Part shown: positions 16,981-25,997 of the stretch, piece after piece
How the letters are laid out: each line of letters opens with the position of its first letter
Position numbering within the stretch: position 1 is the stretch's first letter
DNA from: Virgibacillus subterraneus
GTDB lineage: Bacteria > Bacillota > Bacilli > Bacillales > Amphibacillaceae
Length of the DNA stretch: 64,000 nt
NCBI RefSeq assembly: GCF_900110695.1
Contig: NZ_FOEH01000005.1
Location: forward strand, 124,001-188,000
Reading direction: 5' to 3'
Made by a program: the position numbers and the translations under genes
The notes under the pieces: generated by a model
Told to the model about the DNA's origin: nothing
Seen by the model: the letters and a program-made list of their open reading frames with translations, nothing else
The model's database searches: none

Positions 16981-17016
16981 AAAGTGCCTATCAGCGGTGA
17001 TAGGCACTTTATATAT
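16981..17016 (+). terminator. terminator after the MBL-fold hydrolase
   Basis: AAAGTGCCTATCA / TGATAGGCACTTT perfect 13-bp stem with 4-nt loop. Confidence 0.85.
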
Positions 17017-17167
17017 GTCTCCATTTATTGCTTTGAATAATTTAGCTACCAGGAAATGCGGTTTCTGTCTTTTATAATGGCGTGTTTAGCACCCCAAAAT
17101 GTATCAATCTTTCCTTCTTTTGCAAGCTTATTATAAATTGCTATGGACGGACAGGTTCTGATTTAAT

Positions 17168-17560
17168 TTATTTCTCATCTTCGGTTTTCATAAACGTTAG
17201 TACTGCGAAGAATAAAAAGCTTAACAGCAATATGGAGCCACCAACGATGAAGAAGACGGTTACTAATCCATCAGCCAAATCAAATGGTCTTAAGTAATAA
17301 AGCCACATGCCAACTGTTAAGCCAACTGACCCAATAATGGCTGTCCAGACATGAAATGCTGCCAGTACCTTATTGGCTGGTGTGAAAATTTTGTAATATA
17401 CTGCCCATGCGAACAGGGTTAGCCATCCGACAACTAATATGTGTGCGTGAACGGTTTTAAACGCAAGACTGCCTGCCCCGGCCATGTGGGATCCCAGGAA
17501 TGCACCTACTAAAGCGAATAAAGCCGAAAACCGCAGTAATGTTTTACTGTACGTATTCAA
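17168..17560 (-). CDS. four-segment membrane protein with heme-copper-oxidase-like histidines
   Basis: 130 residues, four membrane segments (about 8-28, 37-57, 67-87, 100-122). Histidines lie in GSHMAG, KTVHAHILVVGW and AFHVWT, an arrangement similar to the first helices of heme-copper oxidase subunit I, but the protein is far too short to be one. Possibly a heme- or metal-binding membrane protein; function unknown. The start is TTG at 17560 with AAAGGAGAG upstream. Confidence 0.7.
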   Translation of the reverse strand: MNTYSKTLLRFSALFALVGAFLGSHMAGAGSLAFKTVHAHILVVGWLTLFAWAVYYKIFTPANKVLAAFHVWTAIIGSVGLTVGMWLYYLRPFDLADGLVTVFFIVGGSILLLSFLFFAVLTFMKTEDEK

Positions 17561-17650
17561 GTTTCTCTCTCCTTTGCTAAATCAGCATTAAAACCAGAGT
17601 AGCTTATTCATATGAACGGAATATGAATAATACATTACATCTGAAAACGG

Positions 17651-18454
17651 TTAGATTTCAATCATTTTAATTGCAGAAGTTATTTCTTCCTCGGCTGATT
17701 CGTGTGTCCATTCATATGGGTAGTATCCTAATGGATTACAGATAATTTCCATACCATTGTGCTGTTCATGGTATCGTTTATGCACATGTCCGAATATATA
17801 CTTTTTAACATTGTACTTATCAGCTAATTGACCAAATTTTTTACTACCCATCATGGAATTGAAGAAGTCCCAACCGGGTTCGTCTTTATATTCCACATAT
17901 TTTGCATAGGGAACGAAATGAGTAACCATAACAATATTTCGATCGCGATACTTTTCCAGCCAGTACGATAATTTGAGTGTGTAGCGACCAACGACATCTG
18001 AATCCGACTCAGCCCAATTGGCATACAATTTATCAGGCCATGTAAAGTTGTTAAAGGTTCCTTTTTTAAAATCACTTTTCGAATAATCAGGAACCCCGAA
18101 ACTATAATCATACCAGCCACCATCACCTATAACGACCCAATCATCATTTAGTTCGATGACACCATTTCCAAGGTTCCCTGGAAATTGAAGTAATGTTTCA
18201 TACGCATTTACGGAGTTCTCTTCATAAATATCATGATTACCGTGGACAAAAAGAATTGTTGTGTCAGGACATTCCTTTTGTAGCTGTTCTAATAATGCGA
18301 GTGTCTTTTTTGAACTATCAGTTATGTCACCGCTTATAATAAATACATTAGGACGCTTAGTTGTTATCCATTTACTTAAAATCGACATTATATTTGATTG
18401 GGTTTCTTTACGGTTAAAATCTTCATGAATGTCGGAAAGTACACCAAGTTTCAT
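17651..18454 (-). CDS. metallophosphoesterase
   Basis: 267 residues with all calcineurin-type motifs: LSDIHED, SGDITD, HGNHD, VTHFVP and FGHVHKR. The C-terminal part is rich in aromatic residues. The family dephosphorylates nucleotides or phosphodiesters with two metal ions; the substrate is unknown. It follows mnmH by 21 bp on the same strand and may be cotranscribed with selD-mnmH. Confidence 0.85.
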   Translation of the reverse strand: MKLGVLSDIHEDFNRKETQSNIMSILSKWITTKRPNVFIISGDITDSSKKTLALLEQLQKECPDTTILFVHGNHDIYEENSVNAYETLLQFPGNLGNGVIELNDDWVVIGDGGWYDYSFGVPDYSKSDFKKGTFNNFTWPDKLYANWAESDSDVVGRYTLKLSYWLEKYRDRNIVMVTHFVPYAKYVEYKDEPGWDFFNSMMGSKKFGQLADKYNVKKYIFGHVHKRYHEQHNGMEIICNPLGYYPYEWTHESAEEEITSAIKMIEI

Positions 18455-18475
18455 GCTAATCCCTCACTTTTATTT

Positions 18476-19516
18476 TTATTTTGTTACTACCTCAGTTAAT
18501 TCGTCTTCAATCTGTTGGAGGGCGTCATCGATATTTGTAGCTTGAAGGTGAATTTTCCTTCCATTTGGGAACTGTTTTGCCGAATGCTCATACTTCGGAT
18601 CGTAGTAATATTCCAACAGCAGTTTTACCGCATTATGATAATTACCATTTTGCAGATCATGGTCAATCTCCGCAGCAATCGGTGTGTGTATTCGTTTTTT
18701 AATAAGTCGAAATGCCTCAAGAAATTTATCTGGTGAATTCCAAGGCTGGTAGTCATCCAAGATATTTCGTACCCGCTCATCTACTGGCAGGTCGATGAAT
18801 AACTGCAGCCCTTGTTCCTTTCTGTTATATAGAAAGTCTGGAATAGTTACTTTCCCGATTCGTTTGCTTTCACCTTCTAATAAGACAAAAGGTGCATCCT
18901 TGTAACGCAACAATTTCTCAACAAGCAGCGATTCAAATTTCTTCTGATTGCTTGGCACAAGTCCAATTTGCCCAAAGATGGACCCACGGTGGCCAGCCAT
19001 CCCTTCCAAATCAAGTACAGGGTAACCTTTTTGCGAAAGCTGTTTTAACAGAGCTGTTTTGCCTGATCCTGTATTCCCGTTCAGCACAAGAACATCTGGC
19101 TTAAATTCCGGATTATCCAGCATACCGACTATCCATTGACGGTAGATTCTGTAGCCACCTGTTAATCGTTGCACTTCTATTCCCATCAAATCAAGTACGG
19201 TTGCTGCCGTTTTACTGCGCATTCCACCACGCCAGCAAAACACTGTTTTAGTTGTTTCAATTTGATTAAATGCTGCTATGAATTCAGGAAGTTTAGCAGA
19301 AAAAATGGCAAGCCCTCGCTCTTTCGCTGCGTCCTGACCCACTTGCTTGTAGAGTGTCCCAACCTCAGCACGCTCATCATTCGTAAAAATAGGGATGTTT
19401 ATGCTGCCTGGAATTGTGGCATCATGATATTCCTTTGGAGAGCGTACATCAATCACAGTATGGGGTTCATTATTCTGTTTATTAAATAAATCCTGTAGCG
19501 TTATATCCTGAAACAT
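18476..19516 (-). CDS. mnmH: tRNA 2-selenouridine synthase
   Basis: 346 residues: N-terminal rhodanese domain (TVIDVRSPKEY; catalytic Cys94 in VFCWRGGMRS) and C-terminal P-loop domain (LNGNTGSGKTALL, EGMAGHRGS). The enzyme replaces sulfur by selenium at the wobble uridine of tRNA-Lys/Glu/Gln using selenophosphate. It follows selD with a 31-bp gap, so the operon makes and uses selenophosphate. ATG 19516 has AGGAAG nine bases upstream; the GTG at 19528 overlaps that site. Confidence 0.92.
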   Translation of the reverse strand: MFQDITLQDLFNKQNNEPHTVIDVRSPKEYHDATIPGSINIPIFTNDERAEVGTLYKQVGQDAAKERGLAIFSAKLPEFIAAFNQIETTKTVFCWRGGMRSKTAATVLDLMGIEVQRLTGGYRIYRQWIVGMLDNPEFKPDVLVLNGNTGSGKTALLKQLSQKGYPVLDLEGMAGHRGSIFGQIGLVPSNQKKFESLLVEKLLRYKDAPFVLLEGESKRIGKVTIPDFLYNRKEQGLQLFIDLPVDERVRNILDDYQPWNSPDKFLEAFRLIKKRIHTPIAAEIDHDLQNGNYHNAVKLLLEYYYDPKYEHSAKQFPNGRKIHLQATNIDDALQQIEDELTEVVTK

Positions 19517-19547
19517 AAATTTCGTCACTTCCTAGTAAAAATTAATT

Positions 19548-20591
19548 CTATTTTACGGTGATTTTTCCGTTTTCGCCGTTTACTACATCTCCGATTATCT
19601 CTGCTTCTACTCCATTTTTCTGTAAATCATAAACAAGTGAGTTTGCATCCTCATTTGCTATGGAAATGAAAAGACCTCCAGATGTTATAGCATCACACAG
19701 AATCCACTTATCAATCTGATCCATCTCTTCCGGATAGGTTACAATATCTTGTACATGACTAAAGTTACTTTTTGTTCCACTAGGTACAGACCCTGATTCA
19801 GCAAGCTCTTTAACTCTTGGTAAAAGAGGGACATCCTTATAATTAATCCTGATTTCAACGTCACTGCCGCCTGCCATTTCAGAAGCATGGCCCAGTAAAC
19901 CAAACCCGGTTACATCTGTACAGGCATGGACATCATATCCTTCCATTGTCTCAGCAGCTGTTTTATTTAACGTTGTCATGACTTCCGTAACACGATTTAT
20001 TTCCTCATCATTTAATAAGTTATTTTTAATGGAAGTTGTTGAGATGCCGACTCCAATTGGTTTGGTTAAAATAAGCTTATCCCCGGTTTTTGCTCCTGTA
20101 TTTGTTCGGATTTTTTCCGGATTTACGGTCCCTGTTACAGCAAGTCCGAATTTTGGTTCCTTGTCATCAATGGAATGGCCGCCAACCAGAGCAACCCCTG
20201 CCTCGGCCAGTTTTTCCTGGGCACCATGCAGTATTTCAGCAAGGATTCCTTTATCTAAAGTAGATATTGGGAATGCAACGATGTTAAGAGCAGTTATTGG
20301 CTTTCCTCCCATTGCATATACATCACTGATCGCATTTGCAGCAGCAACTTGACCAAAAGCAAAAGGATTATCAACAATTGGAGTGAAAAAATCAACTGTT
20401 TGTACGATAGCCAGTTCATCATTTAGTTTATATACTCCGGCATCATCACTAGTATCAAGCCCTACAAGTAAATTTGGATTAGAAGCGGTGAGAGGAAGGG
20501 AGCGTAGGACCTCGGATAAATCAGCGGGTCCAATTTTACAGCCACAGCCTCCTTTAGAAGATAAAGATGTGAGTTTTATTGAATCAGTCAT
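19548..20591 (-). CDS. selD: selenide, water dikinase (selenophosphate synthetase)
   Basis: 347 residues. The N-terminal GGCGCKIGP carries the catalytic Cys (not selenocysteine) and Lys. LVGLDTSDDAGVYKL, VQTVDFFTPIVDDPF-like (here VDFFTPIVDNPF), AMGGKPITALN, and VGGHSIDDKEPKFG follow. It converts selenide and ATP to selenophosphate, AMP and phosphate. The immediate downstream mnmH is its consumer; no selA/selB is in the window, so selenium use here points to tRNA modification. Confidence 0.93.
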   Translation of the reverse strand: MTDSIKLTSLSSKGGCGCKIGPADLSEVLRSLPLTASNPNLLVGLDTSDDAGVYKLNDELAIVQTVDFFTPIVDNPFAFGQVAAANAISDVYAMGGKPITALNIVAFPISTLDKGILAEILHGAQEKLAEAGVALVGGHSIDDKEPKFGLAVTGTVNPEKIRTNTGAKTGDKLILTKPIGVGISTTSIKNNLLNDEEINRVTEVMTTLNKTAAETMEGYDVHACTDVTGFGLLGHASEMAGGSDVEIRINYKDVPLLPRVKELAESGSVPSGTKSNFSHVQDIVTYPEEMDQIDKWILCDAITSGGLFISIANEDANSLVYDLQKNGVEAEIIGDVVNGENGKITVK

Positions 20592-20702
20592 ATGTAATCA
20601 ATCCTTCCATAAATTACGATATTCTATAATTTAATTCTAACATACAAGAAGTTATGACTAGTGTTTTTAGTGTCTGGTTTGAAATAATTCTAACAAAACA
20701 TG

Positions 20703-20802
20703 TTGACAACCTAACTGTATTAACCGTATAATACATTCATGGTCGTATTAACTGCTTAATACAGGGATTTTTTGACTTTGGTGTATTAATCAGTTAATAC
20801 AC
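20703..20802 (+). promoter_or_regulatory. promoter and triple operator of the GntR/ABC operon
   Basis: TTGACA (20703-20708), 18-bp spacer, TATAAT (20727-20732). Three palindromes follow: GTATTAA-N4-ATAATAC at 20717-20734 (overlapping the -10), perfect GTATTAA-N4-TTAATAC at 20745-20762, and perfect GTGTATTAA-N4-TTAATACAC at 20781-20802, spaced 28 and 38 bp centre to centre. A second weaker TTGACT/TTAATA promoter may overlap the third site. The likely ligand is the GntR-type regulator encoded first in the operon. Confidence 0.75.
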
Positions 20803-20850
20803 GAAATTAAAAGAGAAGCTACACATCTGAGGTAAATAGGAGCTGTGTTT

Positions 20851-21225
20851 ATGCAAATAGACTTAAACAATCGTGATCCGGTCTATATTCAAGTAATCCG
20901 TTATTTTAAGGAACAAATTGCTACTGGAATGTTTGAGCCGGGGCAGGAGATTCCTTCAAGGAGAGAATTAGCCAACAAGATAAAAATAAATCCGAATACG
21001 GCGCAGCGAGCGTATAAGGAAATGGAGGAGCAGGGATTGATTTATACAGAACGAAATTTGCCTAGCCGCATAACGAAGGATGAACAGATTCTTGGTGCGG
21101 TTAGAGAAGAACTTATTGTCGAAGCGGTGGAATCCTTCGTTACCTCTATCCGTTCAATTAATGTTCCGGTTGATGAAGTATTGGATTTGGTGAAAGAACA
21201 GTATACCAAAGAAAGCAAAGAGTAG
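20851..21225 (+). CDS. GntR family regulator, YtrA type
   Basis: 124 residues: an N-terminal winged helix (PVYIQVIRYFKEQIATGMF, EIPSRRELANKIKINPNTAQRAYKEME, quoted in part) and only a short helical C-terminal dimerisation tail, as in the YtrA subfamily that controls ABC exporters. ATG 20851 has AGGAG 8 nt upstream. It is the first gene of a four-gene operon, probably autoregulated through the three palindromes upstream. Confidence 0.9.
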   Translation: MQIDLNNRDPVYIQVIRYFKEQIATGMFEPGQEIPSRRELANKIKINPNTAQRAYKEMEEQGLIYTERNLPSRITKDEQILGAVREELIVEAVESFVTSIRSINVPVDEVLDLVKEQYTKESKE

Positions 21226-21237
21226 GAGGGTTATAAA

Positions 21238-21927
21238 ATGATTGAAGTAAAGGATATTAAGAAAAAATTTGGTCGTAAAAAAGTTTTGGACGGCGTATCT
21301 TTCACTGCTAATAAAGGTGAAATCACATGTCTTATTGGTATCAATGGAGTTGGTAAAACGACCATACTAAACGCGATTATGGCCTTAACACCACTAAACA
21401 AAGGTGAGATTTTAATTAATGGAGAAAAATTAAATAAACATAGCTTTGAAAAAGTCACCTTCATCCCAGATGCCATTACAATGTTGCCGCAAATGACGAT
21501 TGCAGACGCAATGCAATTTATGCAGGATTTTTATAAGACTTGGAATCAGGAGCGTGCAACGGAATTACTTGGTTTTTTTAGGTTAGAGGAAACGGAGAAA
21601 ATCGCAAGCTTGTCCAAAGGGAACACAGCAAAAATAAACCTGCTGCTTGGGTTGGCACTTGATGTTGATTTTCTTTTAATGGATGAACCATTCTCTGGGA
21701 TTGATATTTTCAGCCGTGAACAGATTGCCGAAGTCTTTACAAGTCATTTAGTGGAAGGCAGAGGCGTTATTATCACAACCCATGAAGTACATGATATAGA
21801 ACATTTAATCGACAAAGTTGTGTTACTTGATAATGGCGTTGTACTAAAGGAATTTAACAGTGAAGAAGTTCGGGAAAATGAAGGAAAGTCGGTAGTTGAT
21901 GTAATGAGAGAGGTGTATCACAAATGA
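21238..21927 (+). CDS. ABC transporter ATP-binding protein
   Basis: 229 residues. Walker A GINGVGKTT, a divergent signature LSKGNTAKINLL, Walker B FLLMDEPFSGID and the switch histidine in TTHEVHD. The degenerate signature is common in YtrB-like exporters. GGAGG is 7 nt upstream; the start follows the regulator stop by 12 bp, and the 3' end overlaps the permease start by 4 bp (ATGA). Confidence 0.9.
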   Translation: MIEVKDIKKKFGRKKVLDGVSFTANKGEITCLIGINGVGKTTILNAIMALTPLNKGEILINGEKLNKHSFEKVTFIPDAITMLPQMTIADAMQFMQDFYKTWNQERATELLGFFRLEETEKIASLSKGNTAKINLLLGLALDVDFLLMDEPFSGIDIFSREQIAEVFTSHLVEGRGVIITTHEVHDIEHLIDKVVLLDNGVVLKEFNSEEVRENEGKSVVDVMREVYHK

Positions 21928-22754
21928 ATCGTTATTTAAAATTAGTTAACTTTGAATTAGGACGCTTTATAAAAGTATATCTTGTGTTGATTGTCATAAC
22001 AATTATTGTACAAGTTACGGGCATAATCGTTAAGGCGAATGAGTATTTAGCACAAGCAGATAAAGCTATATATGAAGATTTAATGCCTCAATCACAATTT
22101 ATTGAACAATATGGTCAAATGTCATTTTTGAACTTCGCCCGTAGCTTATGGTTTATGGGACCGATTGCGTTATGTGCTGCGGCACTAGCCTTTTATATCT
22201 TTCTTATTTGGTATCGTGACTGGTTTGGTAAAAATACATTTATATATCGCTTGCTAATGCTGCCAACTGCGCGAATCAATGTATTCTTTGCAAAGGCTAC
22301 TTCTATTTTTTTAATGGTACTCGGACTTGTTTCGGTTCAACTTATACTCCTGCCGTTGGAAAGTACTATTTTGAAGTGGGTTGTTCCAACAGACTTTAGG
22401 GTTGATTTGGCGTTAAGTGAAATAATTAAATTTGATTACCTGGCAATACTTGTTCCGCAAAGTTTTATTGAGTTTATTTTATATTATGGTGCTGGATTCA
22501 TGGTGGTTTCTGTATTATTCACTGCTATTTTGTTCGAGCGAAGCTACAAGTGGAAAGGAATCCTTATGGGAATCGGATATACTCTGCTTTCTATCGTGAT
22601 ATTTGCAATGCCTGTACTGTTGATGATCGTGTTTAATCAGGATTACTTGTATCCACTTGAAATGCTTGCCGTGGAAACATTTTTGGGGATAGTTGTACTT
22701 GCTGCTTCTATCTGGATGAGCGACTTCTTATTGAAGAAAAAAGTAACAGTTTGA
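21924..22754 (+). CDS. ABC-2 type permease subunit
   Basis: 276 residues with six hydrophobic segments (about 14-34, 70-95, 120-145, 180-205, 220-243, 250-268) and a short extracytoplasmic loop after the first. No sequence motif identifies the cargo. Its overlap with the ATPase gene marks it as that protein's membrane partner; with a GntR/YtrA regulator this resembles cell-envelope-stress exporters. Confidence 0.8.
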   Translation: MNRYLKLVNFELGRFIKVYLVLIVITIIVQVTGIIVKANEYLAQADKAIYEDLMPQSQFIEQYGQMSFLNFARSLWFMGPIALCAAALAFYIFLIWYRDWFGKNTFIYRLLMLPTARINVFFAKATSIFLMVLGLVSVQLILLPLESTILKWVVPTDFRVDLALSEIIKFDYLAILVPQSFIEFILYYGAGFMVVSVLFTAILFERSYKWKGILMGIGYTLLSIVIFAMPVLLMIVFNQDYLYPLEMLAVETFLGIVVLAASIWMSDFLLKKKVTV

Positions 22755-22767
22755 GAGGAGTAATAGG

Positions 22768-24018
22768 ATGAAACGCTATTGGAAATTAATTGCTATCACA
22801 TCAATTGTTGTGTTCACCGTTGGCACATTTTATATAAATTCTGCTTTATCGGCTAACAGCTATCCGGAGATTGTGTTTGAAAAAGTTAGCGGAAATGAAG
22901 AAGAATTAGATTCTGTAATCATTAATGGCAACTACCGTATAGGTCGTTATGGAACAGGTGAAAGTGTTCAGGCTACTGCAGAGGGGTCAACTTATCGGGG
23001 AGAACTATCATTTTTTGAGCGGATGCAGGGTATGTATAGTCCTGAAATGAGCCAATTACAAGATAAGTACCGTAATTTCATGCGCGGGAAAAATGGAGTT
23101 GTATCTTCATACTATAATACGAAGGATACACTTGCATATGTGGATATTATTAATCAGAGATTAGGCAACTCACCAAGCGAAATGGAGTTTGATATTGAGG
23201 TGCTGAATAAAGAAAGTAATGAAACAATATCATTTAATGTACCGGTGCCAAACCGTGCTATGTATATGAACGTTCACGTTGAAGATGTACAAATGATTGG
23301 TGGAGAATTGAAGGTAGTTACACAAAACAATCTTAAACAAACAGGTGGAGGTTTTGGTAATAATGAATTGCATTTGTATAGTTTCAATCTCTCCAAGAAA
23401 AATATTAATGGAGAAGAGAAGTTTGCAGCAGTTGAACAGAATAATAACAACAATATGCGTAAACATATAGGCTCGATTCGGGACTCCGATGCATTAAGTG
23501 CCCACAAGAACATTGTCTTTTCTATAAACAAGGAAAATATAGGGCAGAAACCTGAAGGAAATATGGCTGGTGAAGTTAAAGAGGCTGATAATGGCAACCA
23601 GCAATACTTCGCATATAACCTGGAAACTGGGGAAAAGAAAGCACTGGATTTTCCGAAAAAACATCAAGATAAAGAAGTTATGGTATATGATGGCTCTATA
23701 TTGTATCTAATGGGCGAGAGTGAGGATGGACGTGAGTTTGCTCTATATAATACCGAATCCAAAAGTATGGAAGATGTATTTGTAATTCCTTCGCAAAGTA
23801 CAGAAAGTATTAAATTTGGAGTGCAGTCGAACGTAGAAATTTCAGACGGAAAAATGTATGTATTAAATACAACACATAACGATGAGAATGATGCACCCTC
23901 TACTATCATGGTAATCGACGCAAAATCAGGTGATATATTATATGAGGGAAAAATTACAACAAAGGAACCCACCGATAAAGAATATAGGTTGGCAGTTTAT
24001 GGGATGGAAATTAAGTAA
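22768..24018 (+). CDS. membrane-anchored extracellular protein, function unknown
   Basis: 416 residues. A basic N-terminus and one hydrophobic segment (about 7-29) act as signal anchor or signal peptide without a lipobox. The remaining ~380 residues are hydrophilic, with alternating short strands and phrases such as NGNYRIGRYG, DGSILYLMGESEDGREFALYNTESK and VIDAKSGDILYEG (quoted in part), suggesting a beta-propeller-like fold. It starts 13 bp after the permease and is the last gene of the ABC operon, so it may act as an outside sensor or ligand-binding partner. Confidence 0.75.
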   Translation: MKRYWKLIAITSIVVFTVGTFYINSALSANSYPEIVFEKVSGNEEELDSVIINGNYRIGRYGTGESVQATAEGSTYRGELSFFERMQGMYSPEMSQLQDKYRNFMRGKNGVVSSYYNTKDTLAYVDIINQRLGNSPSEMEFDIEVLNKESNETISFNVPVPNRAMYMNVHVEDVQMIGGELKVVTQNNLKQTGGGFGNNELHLYSFNLSKKNINGEEKFAAVEQNNNNNMRKHIGSIRDSDALSAHKNIVFSINKENIGQKPEGNMAGEVKEADNGNQQYFAYNLETGEKKALDFPKKHQDKEVMVYDGSILYLMGESEDGREFALYNTESKSMEDVFVIPSQSTESIKFGVQSNVEISDGKMYVLNTTHNDENDAPSTIMVIDAKSGDILYEGKITTKEPTDKEYRLAVYGMEIK

Positions 24019-24093
24019 CTTGCTTAAGAGAGTCTGCTTCTGTACACAGTGGCAGGCTTATTCTTTTACTATATCATAAGGAAGGTGATACAG

Positions 24094-24549
24094 ATGGACG
24101 CAAATATAATGTGGAACAACTATCTACAGACATTAGATGAACGAAATCGAGAAAATAAGTCATATACCGCATGGCCATTTGGCAGTGGCCCCGAAATGGC
24201 AAAAGAGTTAGCGGGTTTGGTGAAGTCCGGTGAGAAAACAGCGACATGCTCATTGCATCTATTTTATGAAATAGATGATGAGCCACTCCCAAAGGTTGGC
24301 GACTTCAATGTGATAACTGACTGGGAAGGTAATGCCGAGGCTCTGACGGAAACGATAGATGTAAAGGTACTGCCGTTTAATGAAGTAGATGCAACATTTG
24401 CTTTTAAGGAAGGGGAAGGAGACAAAAGCCTTTCCTATTGGAGAAATGCGCATATTGACTTTTTCATGAATGAACTTGCTGAACTCGATAAAAAATTTAA
24501 CGAAGATATGTTAGTTGTATGTGAAGAATTCAGGGTCGTATACAAATAA
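24094..24549 (+). CDS. ASCH domain protein
   Basis: 151 residues. GEKTATCSLHLFYE, LPKVGDFNVITDWEG and FAFKEGEGDKSLSYWRNAH match the ASCH fold (PUA-related, likely RNA- or nucleotide-binding; some members are amidohydrolases of N4-acetylcytidine). The ATG at 24094 has AAGGAAGGTGA upstream; the longer frame from 24049 has no ribosome site. Single gene. Confidence 0.85.
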   Translation: MDANIMWNNYLQTLDERNRENKSYTAWPFGSGPEMAKELAGLVKSGEKTATCSLHLFYEIDDEPLPKVGDFNVITDWEGNAEALTETIDVKVLPFNEVDATFAFKEGEGDKSLSYWRNAHIDFFMNELAELDKKFNEDMLVVCEEFRVVYK

Positions 24550-24574
24550 CTAACGTGGCCGGATATGTTCATTC

Positions 24575-24775
24575 TTATCCAATTAAATTTTTGTATATCT
24601 TATTAATTTTTTGATTAAAAAGGTCCATATGTACGATTCGTGCTTCGCGAACATATTCCTGACCTTCTACAAATACTAATATAACCGGTACTGTAAAAAT
24701 GGTAAAAGATCCTGCAATTTCCTGTACTTCGTCTGCATTAACATGACCAAGTTTAACGGCTGGGTAATCTTCCAT
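24575..24775 (-). pseudogene. thioredoxin-like protein, C-terminal half only
   Basis: 66 residues matching the second half of a thioredoxin fold: AVKLGHVNADEVQEIAG, then IFTVPVILVFVEGQEY with the cis-proline. The N-terminal half containing the CxxC active site is absent: the frame hits a stop just upstream, and the preceding 120 bp keep no CxxC in any frame. No ribosome site precedes the ATG. A decayed remnant. Confidence 0.65.
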
Positions 24776-25002
24776 CTCTGATCCTTAATAATTTGGTTGT
24801 CAATTGAAATGTAGTTCTTAAAAAGTTTGCACTGTAAATTCTCCTGAAAAGAAAAAGCATGAAATCGTTGATTCATCCTCTAGTGAACAAAAAGCATGCA
24901 GGCGAAATGGAGTAAATAATATGCCCCTAGCCATACCGAGCTTGGGGCATAAAAGGATAAAAATAGCCTAAAATCATAGTATGATTTTAGTTTCAATAGA
25001 AA

Positions 25003-25554
25003 TTAAGGGGCAGGTACAGGTGTTATGGGGTCCAAACATGTGATGGCACAGAAGCAGTCAAGATCTACTGTTATACAGACTCCAGAAGCACGCAGGTTAC
25101 GAGCAGCGCCAACACCTTCCCCCCGGAAGAATTCACATACGGTATCTCCGCCACTAACTGGGTTGCTACCAGGGTTAACAACCTCTAATAATTCTAGCTT
25201 CACACAGCATTCTTCATCGTCCACAAATTTCTTAGCGCGTAAGATAGGTGATTCTACACAATCAAAGTCAAAGCCGCTATCCCTTGGTTCTTGGGTTACG
25301 CCAGTTCCAATGAAAGGTTTACAGTCCCCTTTACAGTAAAGAATAAATGGAACCGTAGTAAAGCCATTTCCATTTCCGGTAGTTGGTGATAGCAATCGAT
25401 CAATTGAACGTTCACAGCTGGTACTGCAACAACCGTCACCGTTATTAGCTACCTCATCTTGCGCAGCAATGATGTCACTTATCACGTCACAAACACAATT
25501 TTCAAAACCATCACCATTACTTACCCCTCCGACACTTCCTCTGTTACAACTCAT
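25003..25554 (-). CDS. spore coat/exosporium protein, CotY/CotZ family
   Basis: 183 residues with more than 15 cysteines, including FENCVCDVI, GDGCCSTSCE, DDEECCVKLEL and DCFCAITC. CotY/CotZ-type proteins form cross-linked hexagonal layers of the outer coat or exosporium. The ATG at 25554 follows GGGAGAG. The minus strand carries CATAGCTTA at 25597-25605, fitting the sigma-K -10 consensus CATANNNTA, though no clear -35 is placed. Single gene. Confidence 0.88.
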   Translation of the reverse strand: MSCNRGSVGGVSNGDGFENCVCDVISDIIAAQDEVANNGDGCCSTSCERSIDRLLSPTTGNGNGFTTVPFILYCKGDCKPFIGTGVTQEPRDSGFDFDCVESPILRAKKFVDDEECCVKLELLEVVNPGSNPVSGGDTVCEFFRGEGVGAARNLRASGVCITVDLDCFCAITCLDPITPVPAP

Positions 25555-25997
25555 AAAAAAATCTCTCCCTGTTATTAGATTTGTTTGGTGCACTATTAAG
25601 CTATGTGAGGGATTCCATATTGGCTGTTTACTAGTCTATTTCTATTAAAAATGAGCAACTTGTCTAGGGTATTAGCAGTAATATGCGGTTGTATTAGGGT
25701 ATATGCCGATACAACTTTAACTGTAGAAAATATAATTTAGTATAAATCGATACAAGTCTTGTAATAGATTTTAACCCATGAATTATTATAGAAAACCGCA
25801 CATTCTAATGGAATGTGCGGTTTTTGTGCCTTTCCGGTTTTTTTAATAATCTTTAACTATATCCACTAAAGAATCGTTTCATTCACAGCATATCCCGATT
25901 TCCAATTCGGATACAAAGGTTATTTTGTGAGATAGCTGTATATTAGGCCTTAATGTGATATGATAACGAATAATATTTTATGAGAGGTGGCTGAATC
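25555..25997. other. 443-bp intergenic region with orphan terminator
   Basis: This holds the divergent upstream regions of the CotZ-like gene and the S66 peptidase. A strong hairpin with T-runs lies at 25793-25830 although no annotated gene ends there. No ORF with a ribosome site was found. Confidence 0.5.
25793..25830. terminator. orphan terminator hairpin
   Basis: AAAACCGCACATTC-taat-GGAATGTGCGG then TTTTTGTG. It is usable on the plus strand (T5) and weakly on the minus strand. Neither neighbouring gene ends here. Confidence 0.75.

Noticed and set aside
20540-20570. Selenocysteine in SelD
   Set aside because: The active-site codon is TGT (Cys), not TGA.
23230-23972. Minus-strand ORFs opposite the 416-residue membrane-anchored protein
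   Set aside because: Shadows of a well-initiated plus-strand gene, no ribosome sites.
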